A stretch of DNA of 54,144 nt from an uncultured bacterium (GTDB taxonomy: Bacteria; Atribacterota; Atribacteria; Atribacterales; Caldatribacteriaceae): assembly GCA_937139415.1 (NCBI GenBank), contig CAKZPS010000060.1, forward strand, positions 1 to 54,144. Reading direction: 5' to 3'. The notes beneath the pieces were generated by a model, which saw only the letters and a program-made list of their open reading frames with translations, had not been told where the DNA came from and searched no databases. This document shows, in pieces, positions 7,669 through 16,651 of this stretch. The translations under genes and the position numbers were made by a program. The stretch's first letter is position 1. Each line of letters begins with the position of its first letter.

Positions 7669-8809
7669 TGCGACTACTCCCTGCGATCAGAGAGTCATTG
7701 AAGCCATGTTGCCTTTTTTCGCCGAGAAATTCGGTAACCCTTCATCGCTCCACAGCATCGGACAAGAAGCGAAAAAAGCCTTAGAAACAAGTAGACACAC
7801 TATTGCCCAATGCCTGGGCGCTGAGGACCAAGAAATTATTTTCACCTCCGGCGGAACCGAGGCGAATAACTTAGCCATTCGAGGGAGTGCCTACGCCTTG
7901 TGGAATAAAGGAAACCACTTGATCACCTCGGCCATCGAACACCATGCGGTACTCAACGTGTTCAAGGCCTTAGAGAAAGAGGGGTTTCAAGTCACCTACC
8001 TCCCCGTTGACGAGAACGGCCTCGTCGATCCCCAAGAATTCAAAAAATCCATTACCCCCCGCACCACCCTCGTTTCCATTATGCACGCCAATAATGAAAC
8101 AGGGGTCATCGAACCGATCCAAGAAATAGCCTCTCTGGCCAAAGAGTATGGTCTTCTCTTCCACACTGATGCAGTGCAAACCATTGGCAAACTCTCTTTC
8201 AATGTGAAGGAAATTCCTGTGGACCTCCTCTCTGCTTCCGCCCATAAATTCTACGGACCAAAGGGAGTCGGTTTCCTCTACGTCAAGAAAGGAGTGCGCC
8301 TCATCCCCCAAATCCTTGGTGGTCCCCACGAACGAGGAAAACGAGCGGGAACAGAAAACGTCCCCCTCATCGTCGGCATGGCCAAAGCTCTGGAAATAGC
8401 CCAAGCTAACTGGGAAGATGAATATCGCCACGTAGAGGAACTGCGTAATCGCTTAGAACAAGGAATCACCGAGCGCATTCGCGAAGTCACCGTGGTGGGG
8501 AAGAATGCTCCTCGCCTTCCCAATACCAGTATGATCCTCGTCAAGTACGTAGAAGGTGAAGCAATGCTTTTAAACCTTGATTTTGCAGGTATTTGCGTCT
8601 CGAGTGGTTCGGCCTGCACCTCCGGGTCCCTGGAACCCTCTCATGTGCTTCTCTCCTGTGGTTATCCCCACGAGATCGCCCACGGATCGGTTCGGTTTAG
8701 CTTAGGGCGGTCGAACACCGTGGAGGAAATACAAACCGTCCTCGAAGTGTTTCCTCACATTGTGGAGAAGTTACGGAACATTTCTCCTTTCGGAAAAGAG
8801 GCGATATAA
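7649..8809 (+). CDS. nifS: Cysteine desulfurase, NifS/IscS family
   Basis: PLP enzyme that removes sulfur from cysteine as a protein persulfide for Fe-S cluster assembly. I choose the ATG at 7649 (product MIYLDCNATTP..., 386 residues), which has AAGGTGAAAG upstream and gives the standard N terminus. An in-frame ATG further upstream would add an unrelated tail lying inside the regulator gene. Visible: the aldimine Lys in SASAHKFYGPKG, FHTDAVQ of the PLP site, and the mobile loop SSGSACTSGSLEPSHVL with the catalytic Cys. The SGSACTSG form with following residues fits the NifS/IscS group. nifU begins 3 nt downstream. Confidence 0.95.
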   Translation: MIYLDCNATTPCDQRVIEAMLPFFAEKFGNPSSLHSIGQEAKKALETSRHTIAQCLGAEDQEIIFTSGGTEANNLAIRGSAYALWNKGNHLITSAIEHHAVLNVFKALEKEGFQVTYLPVDENGLVDPQEFKKSITPRTTLVSIMHANNETGVIEPIQEIASLAKEYGLLFHTDAVQTIGKLSFNVKEIPVDLLSASAHKFYGPKGVGFLYVKKGVRLIPQILGGPHERGKRAGTENVPLIVGMAKALEIAQANWEDEYRHVEELRNRLEQGITERIREVTVVGKNAPRLPNTSMILVKYVEGEAMLLNLDFAGICVSSGSACTSGSLEPSHVLLSCGYPHEIAHGSVRFSLGRSNTVEEIQTVLEVFPHIVEKLRNISPFGKEAI

Positions 8810-8812
8810 ACC

Positions 8813-9208
8813 ATGTATAGCGAAAAGGTCTTGGAACACCTCCGCAATCCTCGTAATGTAGGGAAAATAGAGAATCCCGATGGCGTGGGCAAGGTGGGAA
8901 ACCCGGTGTGTGGAGATGTCATGGTCATGTACCTCAAAATTAGAGATAATATCATCGAAGACGCCAAATTCGAAACCTTTGGCTGCGGTGCAGCCATTGC
9001 CACCTCTTCCATAGCCACCGAACTCATTAAAGGAAAAACCATTGAAGAGGCCCTCTCCATCACCAATCGAGCTGTTGCCGACGCCCTCGACGGATTGCCA
9101 CCCCAGAAAATGCACTGTTCGGTGTTAGCCGAAGAAGCGATCCGTTCGGCCATCAACGATTACTTGGCGAAGAAGAGGGTTGAAAATGGAGAAGGAAGGA
9201 TATCGTGA
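8813..9208 (+). CDS. nifU: Fe-S cluster assembly scaffold, NifU/IscU N-terminal type
   Basis: A 131-residue scaffold on which [2Fe-2S] and [4Fe-4S] clusters are built with sulfur from the preceding desulfurase. The three conserved Cys are present (C33 in NPVCGD with D35, C58 in FGCGAAIA, C102 in MHCSVLA). It lacks the C-terminal Nfu domain of the long nitrogenase NifU. The last 23 nt overlap the hydE start. The C-terminal tail (KKRVENGEGRIS) is lysine- and glycine-rich and overlaps the next gene's ribosome site. Confidence 0.92.
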   Translation: MYSEKVLEHLRNPRNVGKIENPDGVGKVGNPVCGDVMVMYLKIRDNIIEDAKFETFGCGAAIATSSIATELIKGKTIEEALSITNRAVADALDGLPPQKMHCSVLAEEAIRSAINDYLAKKRVENGEGRIS

Positions 9209-10259
9209 GCTCTTAACTCAGCTTGCCCACACCGAAGACCTCTCTCAAGAGGAACTCGCTCTCCTCCTTGCTTGCGAAGACGAGGAAATCACCGCAGAAC
9301 TGTTCACCCTGGCCGACGAGAAACGTCGAAAATACGCTGGAGATGCGGTGCACCTCCGCGGTCTCATAGAGTTCTCTAACTACTGCCGCAAGAATTGTCT
9401 CTACTGTGGGCTACGGCGAGACAATCGTTCCCTTCCTCGCTATCGCATGAGTATTGAGGAAATATATACGGTGGGCGAGAAAATCGCCCGCTTAGGAGTG
9501 AAGACCATCGTCTTACAATCGGGAGAAGACCTTTCTTACGACGCCCGGTCCATTGCTTCTCTCCTCCATCGGCTCAAAAAATTAGGGGTGGCCATTACCC
9601 TGAGTATCGGGGAACGGACTAAGGAAGAGTATGCGCTGTGGCGAGAGGCAGGTGCCGATCGATACCTCTTGAAACAAGAGACTTTTGACGAACAACTGTT
9701 TCGCAAGCTCCACCCCGACGACGACCACTCCCATCGCCTCGCTTGCCAAAAAATCCTCGCCGAACTCGGATACCAAGTCGGAAGCGGGAACATGGTCGGC
9801 CTGCCCGGTCAAACCATCGAAGCCATTGCCTTAGACATTAAAAGCTTCCAGCGATGGAACTTCGACATGATCGGTATCGGTCCTTTCATTCCCCATCCCG
9901 ATACCCCACTTGGAAACTTCGCCCCCGATAGGAAAAAACAGTATCTCTTAACCCTCAAAACCTTAGCCCTCACCCGCATCTTGACTCGAGACACTCACCT
10001 TCCCGCCACCACTGCTTTGGGGACGCTTGTTTCCGGAGGGAGAGAAAAGGGGCTCCAGTGTGGCGCTAACGTCCTCATGCCCAACTTTACCCCCCTCGCC
10101 TATCGTTCCCACTATACCATTTATCCGGGGAAAATCTGTCTCCAAGAAGAGTGGGGTAAGTGCGTCGCGTGCATGTCCATGATGCTCAAAGAATTGGGAA
10201 GAAGTGTAGCCCAAGATCACGGCCACAGAGAGAGAAAGAAGGCACCCGCAGAAGAGTAG
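9186..10259 (+). CDS. hydE: [FeFe]-hydrogenase maturase HydE-like radical SAM protein
   Basis: Radical SAM enzyme with C67-x3-C71-x2-C74 (CRKNCLYCG) for the [4Fe-4S] cluster that cleaves S-adenosylmethionine. The surrounding IEFSNYCRKNCLYCGLRRDN...RYRMSIEE is characteristic of HydE, which helps build the diiron subcluster of [FeFe]-hydrogenase. The related PylB is less likely because no pyrrolysine genes are near. I take the ATG at 9186 (357 residues) since AGAGGG lies 6 nt upstream; a TTG six nt earlier is also in frame. It is the last gene of the regulator-nifS-nifU operon. No hydrogenase structural gene is in the window. Confidence 0.85.
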   Translation: MEKEGYRELLTQLAHTEDLSQEELALLLACEDEEITAELFTLADEKRRKYAGDAVHLRGLIEFSNYCRKNCLYCGLRRDNRSLPRYRMSIEEIYTVGEKIARLGVKTIVLQSGEDLSYDARSIASLLHRLKKLGVAITLSIGERTKEEYALWREAGADRYLLKQETFDEQLFRKLHPDDDHSHRLACQKILAELGYQVGSGNMVGLPGQTIEAIALDIKSFQRWNFDMIGIGPFIPHPDTPLGNFAPDRKKQYLLTLKTLALTRILTRDTHLPATTALGTLVSGGREKGLQCGANVLMPNFTPLAYRSHYTIYPGKICLQEEWGKCVACMSMMLKELGRSVAQDHGHRERKKAPAEE

Positions 10260-10282
10260 CCGCTTCCTAAGCGGCTACCCTT
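10256..10282. terminator. Bidirectional intrinsic terminator between hydE and apgM
   Basis: Perfect 10-bp arms GTAGCCGCTT and AAGCGGCTAC with a 3-nt loop, followed on the plus strand by CCTTTT. The hydE stop codon TAG lies inside the left arm. The two flanking genes converge on it, so it can serve both. Confidence 0.8.
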
Positions 10283-10283
10283 T

Positions 10284-11492
10284 TCACGCACCGAATTTCC
10301 CCAAACGGAGTGCATTTGCTAAGATGAGATTCATGAGGAAGTGAGCAGGGAATTGTCCCAAATAACCGTTTTTACACGCTCTTTCGGTAAATCGCGCGGC
10401 ATCGTCGCTTCCGGCAAAAGGAGAGTATAAGAGCACCGGTGAAGGATGCCAAGAGTGTCCGCGCAAAATGGACGGCGTGGAATGGTCCCCGGTGATCACC
10501 AATACATCGGGTTGTAAAGCAAGAATGCGCGGGATGAAAGTGTCCAAATATTCGATACACTTCACTTTTTTAGCGAAATCGCCATCCTCTCCAGCCTTGT
10601 CGGTATCCTTATAGTGGAGGAAAAAGAAGTCGTATTGTTCCCAGCTCTTCTCAAGGTAGGCGACTTCGTCTTTCAATTCACCCTCTACATCTGGGGTATC
10701 AAAGCCAAAGAGACGGGCAATCCCTTTATACATGGGGTAAATGGCAATGGCCAGAGCTTGCAAACCATACCTTTCAGGAAATTTCTCCAACACCGGGGGC
10801 TGAGAAAAACCGCGTAAGAGAATGGCATTAGCCTTGGGTTCATTCCGGAGGAGCGCATGGGCTTTCTCCAAAAATGCTTTGAGGATTTTTGCCGTCTTCT
10901 CCGATTTCTCATCGAGGGCCTGCGGTTCATGGGCGCGATACCCTTCTTTCTGGGGATCGGTATCCTTCACCTGATCCCCCAACCCTTCACCCCGCAGAAT
11001 CAATACGAAGCGGTGTTCCTTTCCCGGCTTGAGAATGATCTCTACCCCATCGATCTCTTGAATTTCTCGGGCTAACATCTCTACAATCCTCTGACACTCT
11101 TCGGTAGCCAGACGACCCGCTCGGCGATCGATAATGACCTTCTGCGCATCTTGAGTGGCAAAGTTGGCACGGGCTGCCACATCACCTTCTTTGAGCGCCA
11201 ACCCCACTCCCAAGGCTTCCAAAACTCCCCGCCCGATCTGTAATTCCTCAGGATCATAGCCAAAAAGCCCGATATGGCCGGGACCACTCCCCGGGGTAAT
11301 ACCATGATTCACCGGGAGCATGAGACCGAGCACGCTCTTCTTGGCCAAAGCATCCAGATTGGGGGTAACAGCATACTCAAGCTCGGTTTTCCCTCCAAAA
11401 TCAGGGTGTGGTGCACCTCCTACTCCATCGGCGACAAGTAATACTATTCTGCTCTTTCCCTTTTTGAGCAGTCCTTTCACCTCAGTACCCAT
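10284..11492 (-). CDS. apgM: 2,3-bisphosphoglycerate-independent phosphoglycerate mutase, archaeal type
   Basis: Interconverts 3- and 2-phosphoglycerate in glycolysis. The 402 residues begin with an alkaline-phosphatase-superfamily metal site (LLVADGVGGAPHPDFGGKTELEYA), followed by TPGSGPGHIGLFGYDP around residue 66, typical of ApgM, and a late metal-binding segment VLVITGDHSTPSILRGHSWHP (about residues 330-350). Length and motifs fit ApgM rather than the 510-residue GpmI. It follows the cobalamin-domain gene by 80 nt on the same strand, so it may be cotranscribed with that operon or have its own promoter. Confidence 0.92.
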   Translation of the reverse strand: MGTEVKGLLKKGKSRIVLLVADGVGGAPHPDFGGKTELEYAVTPNLDALAKKSVLGLMLPVNHGITPGSGPGHIGLFGYDPEELQIGRGVLEALGVGLALKEGDVAARANFATQDAQKVIIDRRAGRLATEECQRIVEMLAREIQEIDGVEIILKPGKEHRFVLILRGEGLGDQVKDTDPQKEGYRAHEPQALDEKSEKTAKILKAFLEKAHALLRNEPKANAILLRGFSQPPVLEKFPERYGLQALAIAIYPMYKGIARLFGFDTPDVEGELKDEVAYLEKSWEQYDFFFLHYKDTDKAGEDGDFAKKVKCIEYLDTFIPRILALQPDVLVITGDHSTPSILRGHSWHPSPVLLYSPFAGSDDAARFTERACKNGYLGQFPAHFLMNLILANALRLGKFGA

Positions 11493-11572
11493 CTCTATGC
11501 CCTCTCTTTCTCCACTTTTTCTTCTATGTTACCACAAGTTTCTTTGCCCTTTTCCACTCCGAAAGAAACCTT

Positions 11573-13216
11573 TCACCAACCCAATGCTTTTACACGTTCC
11601 CTTTCGGAAAGAATCTTTCCCTGAGCATCGACACACCGCACTACTCCTCCAACGACCCGGGTTTCCATCTTCCCTTGCGCTTCTCTATTTCCCCGGAGAT
11701 GCGGAGCATCAAAAATGCCACTTCGTACCGCCTGGGCGAGAACTCGAGGAGAGAGAAAGGGGTCAGGTTCTCTTTCTCCTATCTTGCGCAGGGTATCAAG
11801 GAGGAACCATGCCTCTTCTTTCAGCTCTTCCTTTCTCTCTCTCACTCTTTGGTCGCCACTCACGTTGGGCAGCCCCAAGAGGAGGTCCCGGAGAACTCCG
11901 TTCACAATACGGGCGCTCTCGATGACCTCTTGTGCACCTACCAAACGAATCGCCTCGGAGAAACCGACCACGTGGACGATGTGAGGCTGCAAGAAAAGCC
12001 CCAAAGCGGTCGAGGCACCGAGTTGTCCCTTGGCAATCGCTTCCTGAGGAGCAAAATGCGCTAATCCTCCTCGGATCTGGGTGAAAATGGTGAAATGATC
12101 ATCGGCAAGTTGCTCCACAAGCTCTTTCTTCGCCAACATCTTCGCTATATCCGCCCACGGATCGATACCGGGAGGAGTGTTGAACATGTACTGAGCCACA
12201 TAGAAACGAGCTCCCAATTTTTTCGCCTGATAACAAGCGAGGTAAAAAGTTGCTACCGCCACTGCATCTGAAGCACCTCGCAAACTCCATTGATGTGCCT
12301 CTAAGCCTTCTATCGGAACTCCCAAGGCAATATAGGTGCGTACCGCCTCTTGGTTCTCGCGAATAGCCTCTTCTAAGGAACGCTGACTCCGGCCATCTAA
12401 AACACTGTACCAAAAGATAGGCACCGCTCCCCAGGCAATGTGAATCGTCTCATGGAGGAAGTGAGCCCACCGCACTAAGTCGTTTGTCCCGCTGTAACAC
12501 CGGAGGAGGGGAAAATTTCCCCGGCGAGAGGCACGGTAGATAGCCTCCAAATCTTCTCTCTTGCGGAGCGGGACCCCCCCTGCTCCGGTGTATTCCTCTT
12601 CCATCTGTTCGGGACGAAAGAAGAATTCCTGGGCATTCTGATCGGGCCCGAGGGAAATAACATCCACAGCCTTGGACTCGGCAATTTCTGCCACCCCTTG
12701 CACCGTTTCTTCCACCGTAGGGAGACCGAAGTGATGTCGCAAAAGGGGGAAAGGACTTTTGGCTTTGATTCTCTCCGGCAAGCTCTGCGGATACTGCTCG
12801 CGGGGTGAGGAGGTGTCAACACCCCGCAAAGTTCCCACAAGATCGGTGAATTCCTCTTCCCCGGTGAAAACGGCATCAAAGATACCCACCTTCAAGGCGA
12901 TGGGCTTCAATGTCGGAGTGCAACTCAAAAAGAGGGTACATTTCCCCAAGAGCTTCCTCTCTTTGAGCACTTGGGCTAATTCTTGAAAAAGCTTTTCTCC
13001 GGTTTCCGGCGAGAGACGATACCCCACGAGGACCTTTTGAGGGCTTTCTCTTTCTATAACCCGCACCAATTCCTGCACCGGAACCGCCGGGCCAAGGAAG
13101 ATCGATCGATAACCCATTTCTTCTGCAAGCTGCAAGAAACGGTACACCCCAGCCACATGGACACAATTACCGATCGAGGCACCGACGATACGAGATTTAT
13201 TTGACATCGACTTCAA
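11573..13216 (-). CDS. Cobalamin-binding-domain protein with mutase-like barrel
   Basis: A 547-residue protein of uncertain function. Residues 10-140 look like a B12-binding Rossmann domain, but the usual D-x-H-x-x-G motif reads C18-V-H20-V-A-G23, so the cobalamin-ligating His is in place while the Asp is replaced by Cys. Residues about 175-470 resemble the catalytic barrel of glutamate/ornithine-type aminomutases (HQWSLRGASDAVAVATFYL, YVAQYMFNTPPGIDP, AKGQLGASTALGLFLQPHIVHVVGFSEA). I cannot name the reaction. The start overlaps the end of the opine dehydrogenase gene by 20 nt, so the two are coupled, and an amino-acid or opine conversion is likely. Confidence 0.6.
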   Translation of the reverse strand: MKSMSNKSRIVGASIGNCVHVAGVYRFLQLAEEMGYRSIFLGPAVPVQELVRVIERESPQKVLVGYRLSPETGEKLFQELAQVLKERKLLGKCTLFLSCTPTLKPIALKVGIFDAVFTGEEEFTDLVGTLRGVDTSSPREQYPQSLPERIKAKSPFPLLRHHFGLPTVEETVQGVAEIAESKAVDVISLGPDQNAQEFFFRPEQMEEEYTGAGGVPLRKREDLEAIYRASRRGNFPLLRCYSGTNDLVRWAHFLHETIHIAWGAVPIFWYSVLDGRSQRSLEEAIRENQEAVRTYIALGVPIEGLEAHQWSLRGASDAVAVATFYLACYQAKKLGARFYVAQYMFNTPPGIDPWADIAKMLAKKELVEQLADDHFTIFTQIRGGLAHFAPQEAIAKGQLGASTALGLFLQPHIVHVVGFSEAIRLVGAQEVIESARIVNGVLRDLLLGLPNVSGDQRVRERKEELKEEAWFLLDTLRKIGEREPDPFLSPRVLAQAVRSGIFDAPHLRGNREAQGKMETRVVGGVVRCVDAQGKILSERERVKALGW

Positions 13217-14303
13217 CTCCCACCACCATTTCTCGTATTTCTTTCACACTCATACCCGCTACCCCAAGTTTCTCTACTGTCCTTCCCTCCGCCACGTAGT
13301 CCCGTCCATGGAGAATATTGGCCAAATGGATGAAAATATCGATGGTAGGAGTAGGTACCCCCAACATTTTCCCGAAAGAAGCAATGGGAACTAAACTCAT
13401 TGGTACATCTTCGGTGATATAGCGATGAAAAATAGTGGAAGGAGCACGAATACCCTGATAACCGGGGTTGTTCTGAATGGCTTCGTAGAGATTCCTCCCG
13501 TGGGCATCATAGGCATAGTAGAGCCACTCGCGTGCAGTATTCACCCGTACCCCCAAAGCCTCTGCCACCTTCACCCGCTCACGGTCAACTGCCTCTAAAA
13601 TGAGCGCTACCGAGGGAGTAATGCCCTCGAGGTAATAATCAAACTCTCCACGGGTACTCTCAATGCGAGCCGCATTCAAAATGGTCAAAGTAGGATGAAA
13701 TACTGCCCCGATATTACTGAAGCTCGTCTTGAGAACATTATCTTCCGGTACGAACTGAGGGAGAGCCTTGCGCAACATTTGCACCACCTCTATGGTCCGA
13801 TAGGCGGGAAGAGCAGCAACGGGAATACTATTCTTAATCCGAAAAATCCGCGCTTGGGCCGGACCAGAAATGCGACTGGCGAAAAGAAAGGTTTGGGCTT
13901 CGGCAATGATCACTTGTACCCCTATTTCCCGTTCTTTGAAAACTTGTCTCACTTCTAACACCCCACCGGTACGCCCCGGATTCAAGATAATGATTTGCCC
14001 ATCCTCGAGGTAGGGAGCGACAAGTTCAGCCAAGAACCGGTGGGCATTGGCAGGGGTAACCACCATGATGATTTTCACCCCCCGAATGGCTTCCTCGATA
14101 TTGTGGGTCACCAGGCGCAAGGGGGCAAAACCGTTCATTTCTCCCTCGATTTGAATTCCCCCCATGAGTTTAATAGAACTAATCCGTTCAGGGCTGCGAT
14201 TGAAGAGATTGACCGGAAAACCGCGTAAGGCTAAATATCCGGCCAGGGCCTGCCCTCCATGCCCTGCACCTAAAACCGCAAAAGAAAGTTCATTTAAGGA
14301 CAT
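13197..14303 (-). CDS. NAD(P)-dependent opine (octopine/nopaline) dehydrogenase family protein
   Basis: A 368-residue oxidoreductase with the N-terminal dinucleotide-binding motif GAGHGGQALAG (residues 12-22) and an octopine dehydrogenase C-terminal domain (VFHPTLTILNAARIEST around residue 210, with the conserved His). Family members reductively join or cleave an amino acid and an alpha-keto acid. Direction and substrate cannot be read from sequence. Its start overlaps the ATP-grasp gene by 14 nt and its end overlaps the cobalamin-domain gene by 20 nt, forming a tight three-gene operon. It is not part of a sugar or cell-wall cluster. Confidence 0.8.
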   Translation of the reverse strand: MSLNELSFAVLGAGHGGQALAGYLALRGFPVNLFNRSPERISSIKLMGGIQIEGEMNGFAPLRLVTHNIEEAIRGVKIIMVVTPANAHRFLAELVAPYLEDGQIIILNPGRTGGVLEVRQVFKEREIGVQVIIAEAQTFLFASRISGPAQARIFRIKNSIPVAALPAYRTIEVVQMLRKALPQFVPEDNVLKTSFSNIGAVFHPTLTILNAARIESTRGEFDYYLEGITPSVALILEAVDRERVKVAEALGVRVNTAREWLYYAYDAHGRNLYEAIQNNPGYQGIRAPSTIFHRYITEDVPMSLVPIASFGKMLGVPTPTIDIFIHLANILHGRDYVAEGRTVEKLGVAGMSVKEIREMVVGVEVDVK

Positions 14304-15309
14304 TGCGTAACCTTTCTTGGGCGATACCCACCAATCTCTGAATCATTTCTTTGTAGCCCACTCCTGTCGTCTCACACATGCGAGGGAAAGCGCTATGCTT
14401 ATAGTAAAGATTAGGAAGGGAGTTCATTTCAAAAAAGAAGGGCATTTCCTCTTTTTCGGCAAAGATGAGATGAAAGGTGGCAAAGTCACGAATATCGAGT
14501 TCCTGACAAATCTTTACCACCATTCTTTCGACAACATCCCTCTCCTCTTCGGAGAGCGAAGAAGGACAGAGAGCGTCTTCAACATACCCTTTTCTCCACT
14601 TCTCCTGCGAATCCCAAATGAGGCAATTTTTCCCTAAGTTGACTTCCACAAAGGGCAAAATTTCTCTCTGTGGACCGTTTCCCCACATCCCCACCACGAT
14701 TTCCTTCCCGAGGATCAACCGCTCGACCACTAACTTTTCTCCCAGTTTTTCGGCAAAGAGGGAAATTTTCCTTTCCAAATCCTCTCTCTCGGTGCTCACC
14801 GCTTCCAGGGTAACCGGATTCTTGGTGGTTCGAAAACGAGGTTTAATCACCACCGGGAAATCGAGGTTTTCCGGAATGGCCTCTCCTTGAGTGAAGAGAA
14901 AACAAGAGGGGGTAGGAATACCCATGCCTCGCAAGGTGAGTTTCAAGAGTACCCGATCCAAGGAGAAAGAGTGCACAATGGCATTCGAACCCAAATAGGG
15001 AATGCCTAAGGCATCTAAGACCGAGGGCAAAACGGACTGGTTGTAGGTCCCCGAAACCGAAACCGAGAGATTGAAGGCAAAATCGATTTTCTCCTTGTGA
15101 ATCTTGCGAATAACTCTGTCTAAGGGTTCATCAACATTCAAAGAAATAACTTCGAAGGACATCTCTCCTAAGGCTTCTTCGATAAGGACGAGCGTCTTTC
15201 CCTTGAAATTGGGCTTGAGTTGATAATACGCTTCTTCCCGCTCCTCAAAGAATGTTTTACTCCACATGAGGCCAATTTTGCGAACGGTTCCCACCTCCTT
15301 TGGCACCAT
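14290..15309 (-). CDS. ATP-grasp ligase, D-alanine-D-alanine ligase-like
   Basis: A 339-residue ATP-grasp enzyme related to Ddl. Visible are the N-terminal substrate fold (DFAFNLSVSVSGTYNQSVLPSVLDALGIPYLGS), ATP-binding segments FPVVIKPRF and ILGKEIVVGMWG, and the metal site FFFEMNSLPNL (N-S-L-P-N). Ddl itself has a G-T-P-G type ending, and the operon lacks cell-wall genes, so I expect a peptide-forming ligase acting on amino-acid-like substrates in the opine/cobalamin operon. Start uncertain: a strong AAAGGAGGTG lies inside the frame just after the first ATG, so translation may begin later (ATG at 15267). First gene of the operon. Confidence 0.7.
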   Translation of the reverse strand: MVPKEVGTVRKIGLMWSKTFFEEREEAYYQLKPNFKGKTLVLIEEALGEMSFEVISLNVDEPLDRVIRKIHKEKIDFAFNLSVSVSGTYNQSVLPSVLDALGIPYLGSNAIVHSFSLDRVLLKLTLRGMGIPTPSCFLFTQGEAIPENLDFPVVIKPRFRTTKNPVTLEAVSTEREDLERKISLFAEKLGEKLVVERLILGKEIVVGMWGNGPQREILPFVEVNLGKNCLIWDSQEKWRKGYVEDALCPSSLSEEERDVVERMVVKICQELDIRDFATFHLIFAEKEEMPFFFEMNSLPNLYYKHSAFPRMCETTGVGYKEMIQRLVGIAQERLRNVLK

Positions 15310-15441
15310 GGTGAGAGAAAAATACCGTGTTTGAGTGAAGCAAGATTATGCAATGCCCTTTCATTGTACCATTTCTACAAAAATGGAATCAACCGCATCC
15401 AAGACAGCCTACTGATAGGTGCGATACGCCCTCTCTTCCTG

Positions 15442-16461
15442 CTAAAACACAATTTGCACCTTCAAATGATCGGGATTGGTAAGTACGTCCTCCAGTGCTT
15501 TTCCAAATTCTCGGAGCGGATAGGTAGCAGAAATGAGATTCTTGACCTCTACTTTTCCTCCCTCGAGCATATTGAGAGAATACTGCATGGTCTTTTTCAC
15601 CGCAAAAGACCCAATGATGTGGAGATCCTTGCGAAAGACTTCATAGGGGTCGAGGGAGATTTTTGAACCTCGTGGGGCTACCCCAAAGAGGAGAAAAGTC
15701 CCATCAGGTTCCACAAACTCCCATTCCCGTTCCATGACTGCAGGAATGCCGGTAGCATCAACCACAATCTCAAATCCTTGAGGAGCAATTTTCCTTATTT
15801 TCTCTCCCTCTCTCCCATCAGCCAAGATCACCTCATCGGCACCAAGATTTTTGGCCAAATGGAGTTTTTTCTCGCTCACATCCACCATGACCACAAGCGA
15901 AGCGCCACTTGCGCGGAAAAGAGTAGCCAATAAGAGCCCAATAGGACCGGCACCGAAAATGAGTACCTTTTCCCCTGGGCGGATGCCACTCCGCTCTACT
16001 CCATAAACCACGCAAGCGAGTGGTTCTGCCAACGCTCCCTCCTCAAAGGTAAGGCGCGAAGACAAGGGGAACACGCATTTCTCGGGAACCGGGACCAGCT
16101 CTGCGAACGCACCCCCACGGGTCACTCCCACTGCCTGGAGATTGAGACAGTGGTTATTCTTGTTAATCTTGCAATAGTAACAGCGATCACAAAAAATATT
16201 GGGGTCAGCCGTTACCCGATCCCCCAGACGAAATTGTGTGACTTTCTCTCCTACTTCAACCACCTCTCCGGAAAATTCATGCCCGGCAACGATGGGAAAA
16301 TCCTGAAAATACTCTCCCTTCAAAATATGAATGTCGGTCCCGCAAATCCCCGCCGCTTTGACCCGAATCAACACCTCATGAGGGAGAGGTTTTGGCTCGG
16401 GAATTTCCCGGATTTGCCACTCGTTCTTTCCTTCAAAAACACACGCTAACAAAATAACCAC
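15442..16461 (-). CDS. Zinc-dependent medium-chain alcohol/sorbitol-type dehydrogenase
   Basis: A 339-residue medium-chain dehydrogenase. The catalytic zinc Cys lies in AAGICGTDIHIL, followed by GHEFSGEVVEVG; the structural zinc site is FCDRCYYCKINKNNHC (four Cys); the NAD-binding motif is IFGAGPIGLL near residue 170, with VMVDVSEKKLHLA following, whose Asp suggests NAD(H) preference. Threonine, sorbitol and other polyol dehydrogenases share this architecture, so the substrate is open. A GTG start at 16461 is used. It is divergent from the TTT transporter and separated by 132 nt from the ATP-grasp operon. Confidence 0.85.
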   Translation of the reverse strand: MVILLACVFEGKNEWQIREIPEPKPLPHEVLIRVKAAGICGTDIHILKGEYFQDFPIVAGHEFSGEVVEVGEKVTQFRLGDRVTADPNIFCDRCYYCKINKNNHCLNLQAVGVTRGGAFAELVPVPEKCVFPLSSRLTFEEGALAEPLACVVYGVERSGIRPGEKVLIFGAGPIGLLLATLFRASGASLVVMVDVSEKKLHLAKNLGADEVILADGREGEKIRKIAPQGFEIVVDATGIPAVMEREWEFVEPDGTFLLFGVAPRGSKISLDPYEVFRKDLHIIGSFAVKKTMQYSLNMLEGGKVEVKNLISATYPLREFGKALEDVLTNPDHLKVQIVF

Positions 16462-16594
16462 CCACTTTCGTCGCTTTTCCCCAGTGTACCCAAAAGAGGG
16501 AAAACCCTCAAGTCAGGAAAATTCTCTACCGAGGTAAAAGAACCACCCCCCCTCTCTTCGCTTACTTGCAAACATTCAGACCCTCCTCTTTTAC

Positions 16595-16623
16595 TTGACA
16601 AAGCATTCTTACCCTGTTACATT
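16595..16623 (+). promoter_or_regulatory. Promoter of the tctCBA-aldolase operon
   Basis: TTGACA at 16595-16600, a 17-nt spacer and TACATT at 16618-16623, about 29 nt before the tctC ATG at 16652, which has GGGAGGG upstream. Reads as a good sigma-70-type promoter for the transporter operon. Confidence 0.65.
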
Positions 16624-16651
16624 GAGAAAAAGAGTGAGGGAGGGACAAGAG

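Noticed and set aside
14290-15309. Annotating the ATP-grasp gene as ddl for cell-wall synthesis
   Set aside because: It has no mur or vancomycin-type neighbours and is coupled to an opine dehydrogenase and a cobalamin protein; homology alone does not fix the substrate.
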